Assembly: GCF_014201715.1 (NCBI RefSeq)
Contig: NZ_JACHFD010000030.1
Span: 1 to 40,636 of the forward strand
Direction of reading: 5' to 3'
Length of the DNA stretch: 40,636 bases
From: Haloferula luteola
GTDB lineage: Bacteria; Verrucomicrobiota; Verrucomicrobiia; Verrucomicrobiales; Akkermansiaceae
Positions 24,059 through 32,687 of the stretch are shown in pieces. The position numbers were made by a program, and so were the translations under genes. Within the stretch, counting starts at the first letter, position 1; every line of letters begins with the position of its first letter. Below the pieces are notes generated by a model, which did not search any database, was not told the origin of the DNA, and saw only the letters and a list, made by a program, of their open reading frames with translations.

Positions 24059-24883
24059 TTAGGCACCGTGCGCGGCATGGTGGACGGCAATCAACCGAAC
24101 GAGCAGATCCTCCATGAATTCAAGGGGGATTTGATTGGGGCCATCCGACATGGCATTCGCGGGGTCCGAGTGCGTTTCCATGAACAAGCCATCGATGCCG
24201 GTGGCGACGGCGGCTCGGGCGAGCACTGGCGCCAGTTCTCCATCGCCTCCGGTGGCGCCGCCGAGACCTCCGGGGCGTTGCACGGAGTGGGTTGCGTCAA
24301 AAATCACGGGAATGCCTTCTTTGCGGATCCAGTAGAGCGATCGCATGTCGGCGACGAGGTTGTTGTAGCCAAAGGTGGTGCCGCGCTCGGTGATGAAGAA
24401 GCTTTGGCAACCGAAGGCGCGCATTTTCTCAGCGATATTGATGGTATCCCACGGGGCGAGAAATTGGCCTTTCTTGACATTGATGGCGCGTCCGGTTTTG
24501 GCGGCTGCCTCGAGAAGATCCGTTTGGCGGCAGAGGAATGCGGGGATTTGCAGGAGGTCGATGGTCTCCGATGCGATCTCCGCCTGTTCCGCAGTGTGGA
24601 TATCGGTGGTGACGGGCACGCCCAATTCCTTGCCAATCTGGCCAAGGATGCGACAGCCATCGGCGACGCCGGGGCCGCGGAAGGATTTCACCGAGGTCCG
24701 ATTGGCTTTGTCGAAGGAAGCTTTGAAAATGAACGGGATGCCGGTGCGGTCAGCGATCTCCTTGAGGGAGCGGGCCATTTCCCAGGCGAAGGTTTCATTT
24801 TCGAGGGCGCAGGGACCCAGAATGAAGACGGGCAAGGAGCCACCGACGGGGACGGCGCCGATTTGAAAGGGTTCAAAATGCAT
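24059..24883 (-). CDS. kdsA: 3-deoxy-8-phosphooctulonate synthase
   Basis: KdsA condenses phosphoenolpyruvate and arabinose 5-phosphate to KDO 8-phosphate, the precursor of the inner-core sugar of LPS. From the ATG at 24883 it has 274 residues, the usual length is about 280. Recognised blocks are FILGPCALEN, FKASFDKANRTSVKSFRGPG, VTTDIHTAEQAE, LLQIPAFLCRQTDLL, NVKKGQFLAPWD, ITERGTTFGYNNLVADMRSL, FDATHSVQRPGG and FMETHSDPANAMSDGPNQ. The Cys and His near the N-terminus and the Glu/Asp near the C-terminus suggest the metal-dependent or mixed class, which I cannot settle. A TTG three codons upstream is disfavoured. The gene starts 5 nt after the DUF1844 stop and 8 nt before the LptC/LptA-like ORF. 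Confidence 0.96.
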   Translation of the reverse strand: MHFEPFQIGAVPVGGSLPVFILGPCALENETFAWEMARSLKEIADRTGIPFIFKASFDKANRTSVKSFRGPGVADGCRILGQIGKELGVPVTTDIHTAEQAEIASETIDLLQIPAFLCRQTDLLEAAAKTGRAINVKKGQFLAPWDTINIAEKMRAFGCQSFFITERGTTFGYNNLVADMRSLYWIRKEGIPVIFDATHSVQRPGGLGGATGGDGELAPVLARAAVATGIDGLFMETHSDPANAMSDGPNQIPLEFMEDLLVRLIAVHHAAHGA

Positions 24884-24888
24884 GGAGC

Positions 24889-25143
24889 TCAATCGTGGGA
24901 TGCTTTTTCGTAGAGCGGGCGGAGATTGGCAAGTGCGGTCCCGAGGAGTTTCTGTTCGATCTCGGTGAGATTGCCGGCGGTTTTGGCTTCGAGCATTTCG
25001 AGCGAGTCGATGACGGAGCGGGCGGCGCGCAGGTTGACGGATCGTTCTCCGGTGGCGGGATTGGGGAGTTGGCCGAGAAACAGCCCTGCGTTCTGGGCCT
25101 GGAGAAGGACGAAATCGTTGAACCGGGGATCTGCGGAGGGCAT
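24889..25143 (-). CDS. DUF1844 family small protein
   Basis: An 84-residue protein of the DUF1844 family, whose function is unknown. The conserved core is visible: FVLLQAQNAGLFLGQLPNP followed by RSVNLRAARSVIDSLEMLEAKTAGNLTEIE, then a short helix ending LRPLYEKASHD. The ATG at 25143 (MPSADPRFNDF) is preferred; a TTG at 25179 would add 12 residues. No signal peptide. It lies 5 nt upstream of kdsA, so it is in the same operon, and its conserved presence in an LPS operon hints at an envelope role (inference). Confidence 0.85.
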   Translation of the reverse strand: MPSADPRFNDFVLLQAQNAGLFLGQLPNPATGERSVNLRAARSVIDSLEMLEAKTAGNLTEIEQKLLGTALANLRPLYEKASHD

Positions 25144-25212
25144 GGCGAGGAGTTTCGAGGGAATGGCGGAAAGTTTCAAGTGAGTCGATCTCCGCTGGGT
25201 CGTTCGATCCGC

Positions 25213-25539
25213 TCAGGGAAGGTAAGGTCGGCAGCGGAGTCTCAGAAGGCGGATCAACTCGGGATCCATGAACTCGAAGTCGTCAGGAATGTTGAGGATG
25301 GCGATGCGCTTTCCGGCGAGGGATCGGGAGAAACGGCGGGTGAGTCGCTGGCGATGCTCTTTCTCCATCACGAGGATCAGGTCCGCCCAAGCGAGTTGCT
25401 CAGGTGACAAGGGCACCACGGCATCGTGGTTCAGCCCGGCGGAGTCGACTTCGAGGCCCGGATGGTCGGCGAAGATCGCTTCGGCGGTGGGGCTGCGGAG
25501 CTTATTTTGAGAGCAGAGAAACAAAAGGCGTCGGGCCAT
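25213..25539 (-). CDS. Short low-molecular-weight PTP-like phosphatase
   Basis: A 108-residue protein resembling the predicted protein-tyrosine-phosphatase group COG4551. The P-loop is C9-S-Q-N-K-L-R15-S, fitting Cx5R-S at the very N-terminus (LLFLCSQNKLRSPTAEAIF). A central ADLILVMEKEHRQRL matches the family, and the C-terminal IPDDFEFMDPELIRLL carries the candidate acidic catalytic residue. It is about 40 residues shorter than standard LMW-PTPs but normal for this subgroup. It starts 27 nt after the nadA stop and precedes DUF1844. Activity on phosphotyrosine is inferred; the substrate is unknown. Confidence 0.8.
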   Translation of the reverse strand: MARRLLFLCSQNKLRSPTAEAIFADHPGLEVDSAGLNHDAVVPLSPEQLAWADLILVMEKEHRQRLTRRFSRSLAGKRIAILNIPDDFEFMDPELIRLLRLRCRPYLP

Positions 25540-25566
25540 GATGGAGGGCGCCAGTGCGGGGGGGGC

Positions 25567-26523
25567 TTACTTCGATTGCTCGAGCATGCGCAGGAGCGGG
25601 GCTTCTGCCTTGGCTCGGATGTCCTCAGGGAGCACGACTTCAGGACTGAGTCGATCGAGGCACTGGTGAAGCTTCTCAAGCGTGTTCAACTTCATGTATT
25701 TGCAGTCGGCGCACGCGCAGCGTTCAGTGGGGCCGGCAATGAGGGTCTTGCCGGGCACTTCTTTGCGCAGGCGATGAAGCATGCCACTTTCGGTGACGAC
25801 GATGAGATGGTCGGAAGGGGCATTTTTGCACCACGAGATCATCTTTTCCGTCGAGCATACTTCGTCGGCGAGAAGCCGCACCGCCTGGGTGCATTCGGGG
25901 TGGGCGACGACCAAGGCATCGGGGTATTCGTCTTTGATGCGTTGAATGGAGTCGCGAGTGAATTCGACGTGGACGTAACAGGAGCCCTGCCAAAGGTCCA
26001 TCTTGCGACCGGTTTGCTCCATGACCCAGGCTCCGAGATTGGCATCGGGCACGAAAAGAATGGGACGGTCGGAGGGAGCTTGCTCAACGATCCGCACGGC
26101 ATTGCCAGACGTGCAGATGACGTCGCATAGCGACTTCACATGGGCGGAGCAGTTGATGTAGGCGATGACGTAGTAGTTTTTGGCGGCGTTGGCTTGAAGG
26201 AAGGCTTCGAGCTCGGGCCCTGGGCAGGATTGCTCAAGCGAGCAACCGGCATCGCGGTCTGGCAGGACGACGGTTTTGGAGGGGTTCACGATCTTGGCAG
26301 TTTCTGCCATGAAGTGAACGCCGCAGAAGACGATCACATCCGCTTCAGTCGCTTTCGCTTGGTAGGCGAGACCGAGGGAATCTCCCACGTAGTCGGCGAG
26401 ATCCTGAATGTCGCCGGTCTGGTAGTTGTGGGCCAGAATGACGGCATTGCGCTCTTTTTTGAGCTGGAGGATGGCCTCCTTGAGATCGAGGGCGGCGGTG
26501 GGCATGGGAGGAATGTGATGCAT
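25567..26523 (-). CDS. nadA: Quinolinate synthase NadA
   Basis: NadA joins iminoaspartate and dihydroxyacetone phosphate to quinolinate in NAD synthesis, using a [4Fe-4S] cluster. From the ATG at 26523 there are 318 residues (a second Met six codons on is possible). The three expected cluster Cys residues are Cys94 (DAGCSLEQSCPG), Cys182 (QGSCYVHVEF) and Cys274 (CADCKYMKLN), with spacing close to E. coli NadA. Other hallmarks are NAVILAHNYQTGDIQDLADY, CGVHFMAETAKI, PDANLGAWV and HPECTQAV. The open frame upstream of 26523 overlaps the bactofilin and is a shadow. It is preceded by a terminator, so it probably has its own promoter and begins the six-gene run to lptB. Confidence 0.95.
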   Translation of the reverse strand: MHHIPPMPTAALDLKEAILQLKKERNAVILAHNYQTGDIQDLADYVGDSLGLAYQAKATEADVIVFCGVHFMAETAKIVNPSKTVVLPDRDAGCSLEQSCPGPELEAFLQANAAKNYYVIAYINCSAHVKSLCDVICTSGNAVRIVEQAPSDRPILFVPDANLGAWVMEQTGRKMDLWQGSCYVHVEFTRDSIQRIKDEYPDALVVAHPECTQAVRLLADEVCSTEKMISWCKNAPSDHLIVVTESGMLHRLRKEVPGKTLIAGPTERCACADCKYMKLNTLEKLHQCLDRLSPEVVLPEDIRAKAEAPLLRMLEQSK

Positions 26524-26563
26524 GGGTTCGGAGTCGTCCAACTTTGAACGCCTCCAGAGTGGG

Positions 26564-26601
26564 AATGAAAAACGGCGGCCTCCGCAAGGGGGGCTGCCGT
26601 T
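26564..26601 (-). terminator. Rho-independent terminator between bactofilin and nadA
   Basis: On the minus strand AACGGCAGCC (26601-26592) pairs with GGCCGCCGTT (26580-26571), perfect except for one mispair in this direction, and is followed by TTTC. It lies 30 nt after the bactofilin stop codon and before nadA. Confidence 0.75.
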
Positions 26602-26630
26602 GGTAAGAGAAGGAAATCGGTTGGGAAAAC

Positions 26631-27185
26631 TCAGCCCTCGGACTTCTTGGACCCTTCGGCAGCAGCCGGGGTGGAAGGTGTGCCAACGGTGGATTTGCCG
26701 ACGAAAATGGCACCTGCCTCGATGGCCAGAGTCTTGGCTTTGATGTCGCCGACGACTTCGGCGCTGGACTTGAGGTCGACGCGGTCGCTGGCGGCGATGT
26801 TGCCATGGACTTTGCCGTAGACAACCACGGTGCCGCACTTGATCTCGGCCTTGAGGCGAGCGTTTTCTCCGACGGTGAGGTTGCCGGCAGAGGAGATTTC
26901 TCCTTCGATTTTACCGTCGACGACGAGGTCATTGGTGAATTTCACCGTGCCCTTGATGTCGACGTCGGTGCTCAGCACGTTGCGGGAAGGTCCGCCTGGA
27001 GCTACGGATGCCACCGGCTTCGGAGCGGGAGCGGAACCTGCTGAATAAGAAGGTGCAGCGCCTCCGGCCACGGGAGCCGAGGGGCTCGTTGGGGCGACGG
27101 GTGCAGATGCGGGAGCCGCTGCAGGGGCTTCCGGGGCCTCATCGGGACGGCGGCCGATGACTTTTTGAAACAGTTTATCGCTCAC
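26631..27185 (-). CDS. Bactofilin
   Basis: A 184-residue bactofilin, a filament-forming cytoskeletal protein used in cell shape, stalk or division functions. The start is a GTG at 27185 (VSDKLFQKVIGRR), since the longer frame would overlap the TPR gene. Residues about 15-70 are an Ala/Pro-rich, probably flexible arm. The beta-helix domain is about 75-165: STDVDIKGTVKFTNDLVVDG, KIEGEISSAGNLTVGENA, KCGTVVVYGKVHGNIAASDR, KTLAIEAGAIFVG, each turn with the family's hydrophobic pattern. The C-terminus is charged (SKKSEG). It lies 38 nt after the TPR-membrane gene and is closed by a terminator. Confidence 0.93.
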   Translation of the reverse strand: MSDKLFQKVIGRRPDEAPEAPAAAPASAPVAPTSPSAPVAGGAAPSYSAGSAPAPKPVASVAPGGPSRNVLSTDVDIKGTVKFTNDLVVDGKIEGEISSAGNLTVGENARLKAEIKCGTVVVYGKVHGNIAASDRVDLKSSAEVVGDIKAKTLAIEAGAIFVGKSTVGTPSTPAAAEGSKKSEG

Positions 27186-27222
27186 GTGGCAAAAAGGAGA
27201 TGAGAGGTCGAAGATGTCAATT

Positions 27223-28068
27223 TCAATTCCCGCTCGGATCGGAGTCTTCCGCAGGGGTTTCCGAGGCATCGGGAGCGGGTTCTTCAGGCGCGGGAGTCGG
27301 ATCGCTTCCGGGGCCGGTAAGGCTATCGAGAAGGGGATTGTTCGACATGCCAGTGTCCGTGGGATTCAGCTCGGTCGTCTCAGGCAGGGGTGGTTCCTCA
27401 CTGGCAGGAGTGGCGGGCGGCTCCACTTCGGAGGGCATGACGAAGGCAACAAAACGGCGGGCGTCCTGGATCGACTTCGAAAAGGCCGTCCCCGGGTATT
27501 TGTCGGAAGCTTGGTCAAGATAGGCCTTGGCGGCGTCGAGATCGCCAGCTTCACGGGCGATTTCTGAAAGAGAAACCAGCGCATAGGGGGCGATCCAATC
27601 GGCAGTAGGATCGGCGAGGAGCGCCTCGAATTCGGCTTTTGCGCCGGCCGTGTCGCCGGTTGCCAGCAGTCGGGCTGCGAGGCGTGCGCGGGCGGGGATG
27701 GTGGCGGGATGGTCCGGATGGGCGGCGATCTCGGTGCGCAGGGTTTCGACTGCCGCACTTTGCTGGCCACTTTCCCATTGTTGATCGGAAAGAAGGACGG
27801 CGGCAGAGGCCACAGAAGGCGTTCCTGCGTGCTGGTTGATGACTTCCTGCAGTTGTTCGGCGGTTTCCGCGCCGACCAATGCGTTGCCTGCTCCGTCACG
27901 TGCTCCGCGGTCGAGACCGTCTTTGACGACACAGGCAGCAGCCCCGAGCGCGATCACGACTCCAAGCGCCATCAATGACTTTTGGTTTTTATCGAGGAAC
28001 TGCTCGAAGGCGGAAGGGCCATGCGAGATTTCGGCAATCGGTTTGGGATCGGCAGGAGAATCGGCCAT
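27223..28068 (-). CDS. TPR-containing inner-membrane protein, YfgM-like
   Basis: A 281-residue protein with one N-terminal membrane helix (SLMALGVVIALGAAACVVKDG, about 30-50) and a helical repeat region at about 65-205 of the tetratricopeptide type found in YfgM-like ancillary proteins. Repeat-like stretches include EQLQEVINQHAGTPSVASAA, QQSAAVETLRTEIAAHPDHP and DLDAAKAYLDQASDKYPG. The C-terminal 70 residues are Pro/Glu/Ser-rich and probably disordered. The ATG at 28068 is preferred over a GTG two codons upstream. It is divergent from lpxB (113 nt apart) and leads the bactofilin gene, so the two may act together in envelope organisation; this is inference. Confidence 0.8.
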   Translation of the reverse strand: MADSPADPKPIAEISHGPSAFEQFLDKNQKSLMALGVVIALGAAACVVKDGLDRGARDGAGNALVGAETAEQLQEVINQHAGTPSVASAAVLLSDQQWESGQQSAAVETLRTEIAAHPDHPATIPARARLAARLLATGDTAGAKAEFEALLADPTADWIAPYALVSLSEIAREAGDLDAAKAYLDQASDKYPGTAFSKSIQDARRFVAFVMPSEVEPPATPASEEPPLPETTELNPTDTGMSNNPLLDSLTGPGSDPTPAPEEPAPDASETPAEDSDPSGN

Positions 28069-28181
28069 GAGCACTGAGGTTGGGCGGCGATTAAGGGGCC
28101 GACCCGTGGGAAATCAATGACAAATGGGTTGGGTCGCTCGACGGTTGATCCCTGGAGGGGAACCGGCGTAGCTTCCCGCCG

Positions 28182-29324
28182 ATGAATGGCCGGCTGTATG
28201 TCGTGGCAGGAGAAATGAGTGGCGACATGCACGCCGCCGGGTTGTTGCGCGCTCTCATCACGCTGATGCCGGGACTTGAGGTTCGGGGAGCGGGAGGACC
28301 GGTGATGCAGGAGGTGGCGGGGTCGGGAGTGCACGATTGGCTCGATCAAGCAGCCGTGATGGGCGTGGTGGAGGTGTTGAAGCACTATCGTTTCTTCAAG
28401 GACTCTTTCGAGCGGATGCTCTCGGAGGTGAAAGCCTGGCAGCCGGATGTGCTGCTGCTGGTGGACTACCCGGGGTTCAACCTCCGATTTGCTGCCGCGG
28501 TCCGCAAGGAGCTGCCGCAGGTGAAGATCGTGCAGTATGTGTGTCCGCAGGTCTGGGCATGGAAGAAAGGCCGGATTCCCAAGATGGCGGCGGTGCTGGA
28601 TGAGGTGCTCTGCCTGCTGCCTTTCGAACCCAAGGTTTTTGAAGGTAGCGGCCTTAAGGCCAGCTTTGCCGGTCACCCGATCATTGATGAATTATCGGAG
28701 GAGCACCTCGGTCTATCGCGGAACCCCTCTCTGGTCGCGCTTTTGCCCGGAAGTCGTGTGCCGGAGGTGGAGAAACTTTTCCCGCTGATGTTGGGCACTG
28801 CGGAGCGGATGCTGCAGAGTCGCCCCGAGCTACAATTCGCCGTCCCAGCAGCGAATGCGCGGCTGGCGACACGGATTCGCGAGCTGGCCGCTGGAAGCGG
28901 GCTGGGTGCCGCCTTGGAAGTCCGAGACGGCGGAGCCCATCGCTTGATGCAGGAAGCCGCCTGCGGCGTGGTGGCGAGTGGGACGGCGACGGTGGAGGCG
29001 GCGTTCTTCGGACTTCCGTATTGTTTGGTGTATCGTCTGGCGTGGCCGACCTACCTGATTGCCAAAATGGTGGTGAAGATCGAACACATCGGGTTGATCA
29101 ATATTTTGGCAGGGGAAACGGTCATCGAGGAATTCATCCAGTCGGATGCGGAGCCCTGCTCCGTTTCCCAAGAGCTGGAGCGGATGCTGGACCATCCTGA
29201 GGAAGTGGTTTTGTTGCAGGCCCGCCTTGCGGAAGTGATCGCCACTCTCGGCGGCACCGGCGCTCATGAAAAGGCGGCTCAAGCGGTAGCTCGTTGGTTT
29301 CCCGAGCCAAGTACGAGCCGCTGA
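28182..29324 (+). CDS. lpxB: Lipid-A-disaccharide synthase
   Basis: LpxB transfers the acylated glucosamine of UDP-2,3-diacylglucosamine to lipid X, forming the lipid A disaccharide on the cytoplasmic face. 380 residues, the usual length. The family motifs are clear: LYVVAGEMSGDMHAAGLL at the start, GVVEVLKHY, VLLLVDYPGFNLRFA, YVCPQVWAWKKGRIPKM, CLLPFEPKVF, GHPIIDEL, ALLPGSRVPEV, VASGTATVEAAFFGLP and VYRLAWPTYLIAKMVVKIEH with INILAGETVIEEFIQ. All are intact. It stands alone on the plus strand, divergent from the TPR-bactofilin pair and ending in a region with its own terminator. Confidence 0.96.
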   Translation: MNGRLYVVAGEMSGDMHAAGLLRALITLMPGLEVRGAGGPVMQEVAGSGVHDWLDQAAVMGVVEVLKHYRFFKDSFERMLSEVKAWQPDVLLLVDYPGFNLRFAAAVRKELPQVKIVQYVCPQVWAWKKGRIPKMAAVLDEVLCLLPFEPKVFEGSGLKASFAGHPIIDELSEEHLGLSRNPSLVALLPGSRVPEVEKLFPLMLGTAERMLQSRPELQFAVPAANARLATRIRELAAGSGLGAALEVRDGGAHRLMQEAACGVVASGTATVEAAFFGLPYCLVYRLAWPTYLIAKMVVKIEHIGLINILAGETVIEEFIQSDAEPCSVSQELERMLDHPEEVVLLQARLAEVIATLGGTGAHEKAAQAVARWFPEPSTSR

Positions 29325-29465
29325 ATGGGAGGTTCTGCACTGCCAGTTCCGTGACCGTTGAAGCCCTCCCTGCCTTGGGAATGGGGGCGTTGAGCGGAGT
29401 TGTGGCGTTTTCACGAGTCGCCTAAATGGAGGCGAGGGTGAGCGAATTCGAAGGAAGCGATCGGC

Positions 29466-29513
29466 CGAAAAAGAAGCCGCCCGGCGGATCGGGGGACGAC
29501 CTGCCGGGCGGCT
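29466..29513 (-). terminator. Minus-strand terminator downstream of topB
   Basis: On the minus strand AGCCGCCCGGC (29513-29503) pairs perfectly with GCCGGGCGGCT (29485-29475) over a 17-nt loop, followed by TCTTTTTC. The CA repeat at 29512-29523 lies just upstream of it. It is 240 nt from the topB stop codon, so it may end a long topB 3' end or a separate small RNA. Confidence 0.75.
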
Positions 29514-29565
29514 CACACACACACGTTTGGGGGAAAACGGTGTCCAAAGGAACTGCTTCGGAGTG

Positions 29566-29598
29566 AGGCCCGCGGCGTGTGGGGTGCGGGCTTGTTTT
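29566..29598 (+). terminator. Plus-strand terminator downstream of lpxB
   Basis: AGGCCCGC (29566-29573) pairs with GCGGGCTT (29586-29593), one G-U pair, followed by GTTTT. It lies about 240 nt after the lpxB stop, on the lpxB strand. Confidence 0.6.
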
Positions 29599-29752
29599 CG
29601 AAGAAGTCCTTCCTTTCGGGGGACGCCGTGAAGCTACGTGAAGGGGGAGGTGTCCTCCAAGGAAAAACCACCAACAGGAGTTAAATTTCCAATTGGTAAA
29701 CGTTTTTTAATCATCTCAACTCCAAGAATTTATGGAGGCAAAGAGTCGGGGT

Positions 29753-32284
29753 TTACGCCTTCTTTGCGGCCTTCTTGGCAGGACGCGGGGGGAATTCGAA
29801 GCCGACCTTTCCGGTGTTGAGATCGAAGGTCAGGAAGGCATCAAAGGGGCGCTTGGTCCGATTGGAAATGAAGCCTTTGATGAGGCCCGTTTTACCTTCA
29901 GCGATCATTTTGAGGAATTCCTCCTGCGGGATCTCGTGTTGGAGAATGGTGCGTCCCACGCGGATGCCGTCGGGGTCCTTTTTCGACTTCAAGTCGGGAA
30001 GGAACCAGGCTTTGTCGGTCTCGTAGACTTTCACCTGACGGCCATCGGCGAGGGGGAAATTACCGATGACTTGATCTTCCGTCAGGTCGTCGGCGGTTTC
30101 TTTGTCACTCTCGTCGAAAACGAAGCTCACCTTGAACTTATCGGTGAGTTCCAAGCCCGCTTCGAAGGGTTGGTTGAACTTGGATTTGAAGCCTTGAAGA
30201 GGGCCGATGAAGCGGGTGGTGAAGAGTTGCTTCGCTTCGTCTGCGGTGAGGGTGCGACCTGCGATGTGCTTCTTCGCCTGGAATTTGCACTCCGGCTCGC
30301 GGCATTCGAAGGTGGCGTCGGTTTGTTTCAGCGCAGGAGCACCGCAGGCTGGGCACGGGCAGTCGAGATCGGAGAATGTCCGATTTTTCATCTCGGTGGC
30401 CAAGCCCTTGGCTTTGTGAACGATCTCGGTGGTGTATTTCTTGATCTCGCCCATGAATTGGTCGCGATCGAGAAGGCCCTGTTCCATCTGGCGCAGCTTG
30501 TATTCCCAATCTCCAGTCATTTGCGGGGAGGCAAGCCCGGCAATGTCCATTTCGGTGACCAACTGAATGAGTCTCATGCCGGTGGGCGAAACATGCAGGG
30601 GAGCACGACCGCCATCGCCATCACGGGCGATGTATTTTTGGCGGATGAGGGCTTCGATGATCGCGGCGCGAGTGGCAGGGGTGCCAAGGCCACGTTCGGA
30701 CATGGCTTCCGCAAGTGCTTCATCGTCGACCAGTTTCCCGGCGCCTTCCATGGCGGAGAGCAAGGTGGATTCGTTGTAGCGTGCTGGAGGCTTGGTTTGC
30801 TCGTCGAGGATTTCGATCGACCGGGTCTCGGCATTTTCCCCGGGCTCGACGGCGGTGAGTTCGTCTTTGCCGGAGGCCACGCCGGGACGCCGACCATAGA
30901 CCGCAAGCCAGCCGGGTTTCACCAGAACACGACCTTCCGTTTTGAATCGATCGGTGAAGCCCGGAGTGTGAATTGTGGTGAGGCGGGTCGTTTGTTCGAA
31001 TTCCGCATTCGGGAAGAAAACGGCCACGAAGCGCTTCACGATCATGTCATACAATCGCTCTTCGGCTTCGCTGAGTTTCACCACACGGCCCGTCGGAATG
31101 ATGGCGAAGTGGTCGGAAACTTTTGAAGAATCGAAGACGCGCTTCGACTTCACCAGCTTCGCTCCGTCCTTTTCGTCGAGGACCTTGCGAGCGTAGTCGG
31201 CGACGGGAAGATCGGAGTTCGCGATGTCCGACATCGTAGTGCGGACCGTTCCGGTGTAGTCCTCCGGCAAGTAGCGGGAGTCCGTCCGGGGGTAGGTGAT
31301 CATCTTGTGCTTCTCGTAGAGCGCCTGGGCGAGGGCCAGAGTGCCTTTCGCGGAGAAGGGAGCCTCCCGTTGGAGGGTTGTTAGGTCGTAAAGTTGGGGG
31401 GCGATCTGGGTCGAAGGTTTGCGGGTCTCTTCGACGATGCCGGGTTGCCCAGTGCAACGGGCTTGAATGGCCTCGGCAAGGGTGCGGTCCCAGATGCGTT
31501 CAGGGCGGCCATGAGGCTGGGAGGGATCTTTTTTCCAGGTTTCGTCGATCCATTTGCCGAGGTAGTCGCCTGCGGCGACCCCAAAGGTGCCGTGCACTTC
31601 GTGGTAGGCCTCGGGAACGAATGCCTGAATCTCAGCCTCGCGCTTGGCGAGAATGGCCAGGGTGGGCGTCTGGACTCGTCCGGCAGAGGTGATGTTGAAG
31701 CCCCCATGGCGGGAACGGAAGCACGTCAAGGCACGGGTGGCGTTGAGTCCGACCAGCCAATCGGATTCCGAGCGGCAGCGTGCGGCATCGGCCAGCGGCT
31801 GCATTTCAGAGTCGCTCCGCAGCCGCTCCCATGCGGTGAGGATCGATTGCTGGGTCATCGACTGCATCCACAGCCGTTTCGACGGCTTGTCGATTTTGCC
31901 GATGTCCATGATGTAGCGGAAAATGAGTTCCCCTTCACGGCCGGCGTCGCAGGCGTTGACGATCAGGTCGACATCCTTGCGCTTGGCCAATTTGACGACC
32001 TGGCGGAGCCGACTCGCGGATTGTTCGATCGGATCGAGTTCGAAGCTGTCTGGAATGGCCGGCAGGACGTCGAATTTCCACGGCAGTTTCTTGCCATTCG
32101 GCCCCGTCGGCATGCGCAACTCGACGAGGTGGCCGACGGCTGAGGTGATGATCGCATCATCATTCTCGAAGTAGGAGTCGCGCCCCTGTCCTTGTTTATC
32201 GAACTTTCCGAAGACCTTTGCGAGGGCCTTCGAGAGGTCGGTCATGACGGACGGTTTTTCGGCGATGATGAGAGTCTTGCCCAT
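29753..32284 (-). CDS. topB: DNA topoisomerase III
   Basis: An 843-residue type IA topoisomerase, which relaxes and decatenates DNA through a single-strand break. The ATG at 32284 ([17 protein letters not shown]) gives the typical TOPRIM start; a 10-residue longer TTG-type start is rejected. Motifs are [12 protein letters not shown] (TOPRIM acidic residues), [14 protein letters not shown], and the active-site tyrosine in [11 protein letters not shown]. The C-terminal part holds a four-Cys zinc element ([11 protein letters not shown] then CREPEC) and repeats of the topoisomerase C-terminal type ([19 protein letters not shown]). The protein ends in a Lys/Ala-rich tail (PAKKAAKKA), which may add nonspecific DNA binding. 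It follows the GH127 gene but is separated from it by a terminator. Confidence 0.95.
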   Translation of the reverse strand: MGKTLIIAEKPSVMTDLSKALAKVFGKFDKQGQGRDSYFENDDAIITSAVGHLVELRMPTGPNGKKLPWKFDVLPAIPDSFELDPIEQSASRLRQVVKLAKRKDVDLIVNACDAGREGELIFRYIMDIGKIDKPSKRLWMQSMTQQSILTAWERLRSDSEMQPLADAARCRSESDWLVGLNATRALTCFRSRHGGFNITSAGRVQTPTLAILAKREAEIQAFVPEAYHEVHGTFGVAAGDYLGKWIDETWKKDPSQPHGRPERIWDRTLAEAIQARCTGQPGIVEETRKPSTQIAPQLYDLTTLQREAPFSAKGTLALAQALYEKHKMITYPRTDSRYLPEDYTGTVRTTMSDIANSDLPVADYARKVLDEKDGAKLVKSKRVFDSSKVSDHFAIIPTGRVVKLSEAEERLYDMIVKRFVAVFFPNAEFEQTTRLTTIHTPGFTDRFKTEGRVLVKPGWLAVYGRRPGVASGKDELTAVEPGENAETRSIEILDEQTKPPARYNESTLLSAMEGAGKLVDDEALAEAMSERGLGTPATRAAIIEALIRQKYIARDGDGGRAPLHVSPTGMRLIQLVTEMDIAGLASPQMTGDWEYKLRQMEQGLLDRDQFMGEIKKYTTEIVHKAKGLATEMKNRTFSDLDCPCPACGAPALKQTDATFECREPECKFQAKKHIAGRTLTADEAKQLFTTRFIGPLQGFKSKFNQPFEAGLELTDKFKVSFVFDESDKETADDLTEDQVIGNFPLADGRQVKVYETDKAWFLPDLKSKKDPDGIRVGRTILQHEIPQEEFLKMIAEGKTGLIKGFISNRTKRPFDAFLTFDLNTGKVGFEFPPRPAKKAAKKA

Positions 32285-32589
32285 GGCTCGGTGGCGACGC
32301 ACTAGACGCGCCAAGCCCCAGTTGGCAAGGGCATTCGAGGTTCAACCCGGAGATCCCCGAAGGGGATGTTTTTGATCGCCCCCTTGATGGGCTGCCGGAA
32401 AATCCCGAATTTCCGAGGAATCGGCAGGTGATGAAGAGCTGGGCGAGGGGGTTTGTTCAAATCCCTGAAAAGGAGTCATTGAGGAGGATGGAAGGCGTGC
32501 AGGAGGAGGAGAATTGGGCAGGCCACGAGATGGATTCCGGGCGGGGCGAGGCGCTCTCGGGGGGGGAGAGCGACAGGTCGGGGTGGTGA
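32285..32589. other. Gene-poor region upstream of topB
   Basis: No confident gene. ATCCCC / GGGGAT (32353-32358, 32362-32367) followed by GTTTTTG is terminator-like on the plus strand. A plus-strand frame stays open over 32340-32590 with protein-like content but no start codon outside topB. CGCTCTC and GAGAGCG (32552-32558, 32566-32572) flank a run of G. The topB promoter must be here but was not located. Confidence 0.35.
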
Positions 32590-32591
32590 AG

Positions 32592-32637
32592 ACAAAAATG
32601 GGCCGCCCGAGCCAAAAGGTGGCGACGAGCGGCCCAT
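32592..32637 (-). terminator. Rho-independent terminator of the GH127 gene
   Basis: On the minus strand ATGGGCCGC (32637-32629) pairs perfectly with GCGGCCCAT (32606-32598), followed by TTTTGTC. It lies 50 nt after the GH127 stop. Its lower stem and tail are nearly the same as in the terminator at 20737-20776. Confidence 0.85.
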
Positions 32638-32687
32638 GTGGAAAGGCAGGTGGAGAGACCTCGAAGGTGGAGGGCTCCTTCGTGGTT

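Larger units (their letters stand above)
29325..29752. other. Convergent intergenic region with two opposed terminators
   Basis: 428 nt between the ends of lpxB and topB. It contains a minus-strand terminator, a short CA run, a plus-strand terminator and, at 29660-29730, an AT-rich patch with a TTTTTT run. A 45-codon plus-strand frame from 29426 crosses the terminator stem and is not supported as a gene. No tRNA or recognised small RNA was found. Confidence 0.5.

Noticed and set aside
25558..25565. Run of eight G between nadA and the phosphatase gene
   Set aside because: It lies between genes in GC-rich DNA and does not affect a frame.
29426..29563. A 45-codon plus-strand ORF downstream of lpxB
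   Set aside because: It crosses the perfect stem of a minus-strand terminator and has repetitive Gly/Lys/Ser content; the stem explains the sequence better.
29732..31126. A 464-codon plus-strand ORF opposite topB
   Set aside because: It is antisense to topB with its intact active-site motifs; no independent support.
32552..32572. CGCTCTC / GAGAGCG arms flanking a G run
   Set aside because: There is no U-tail on either strand and the loop is pure G; a true terminator lies just beside it.
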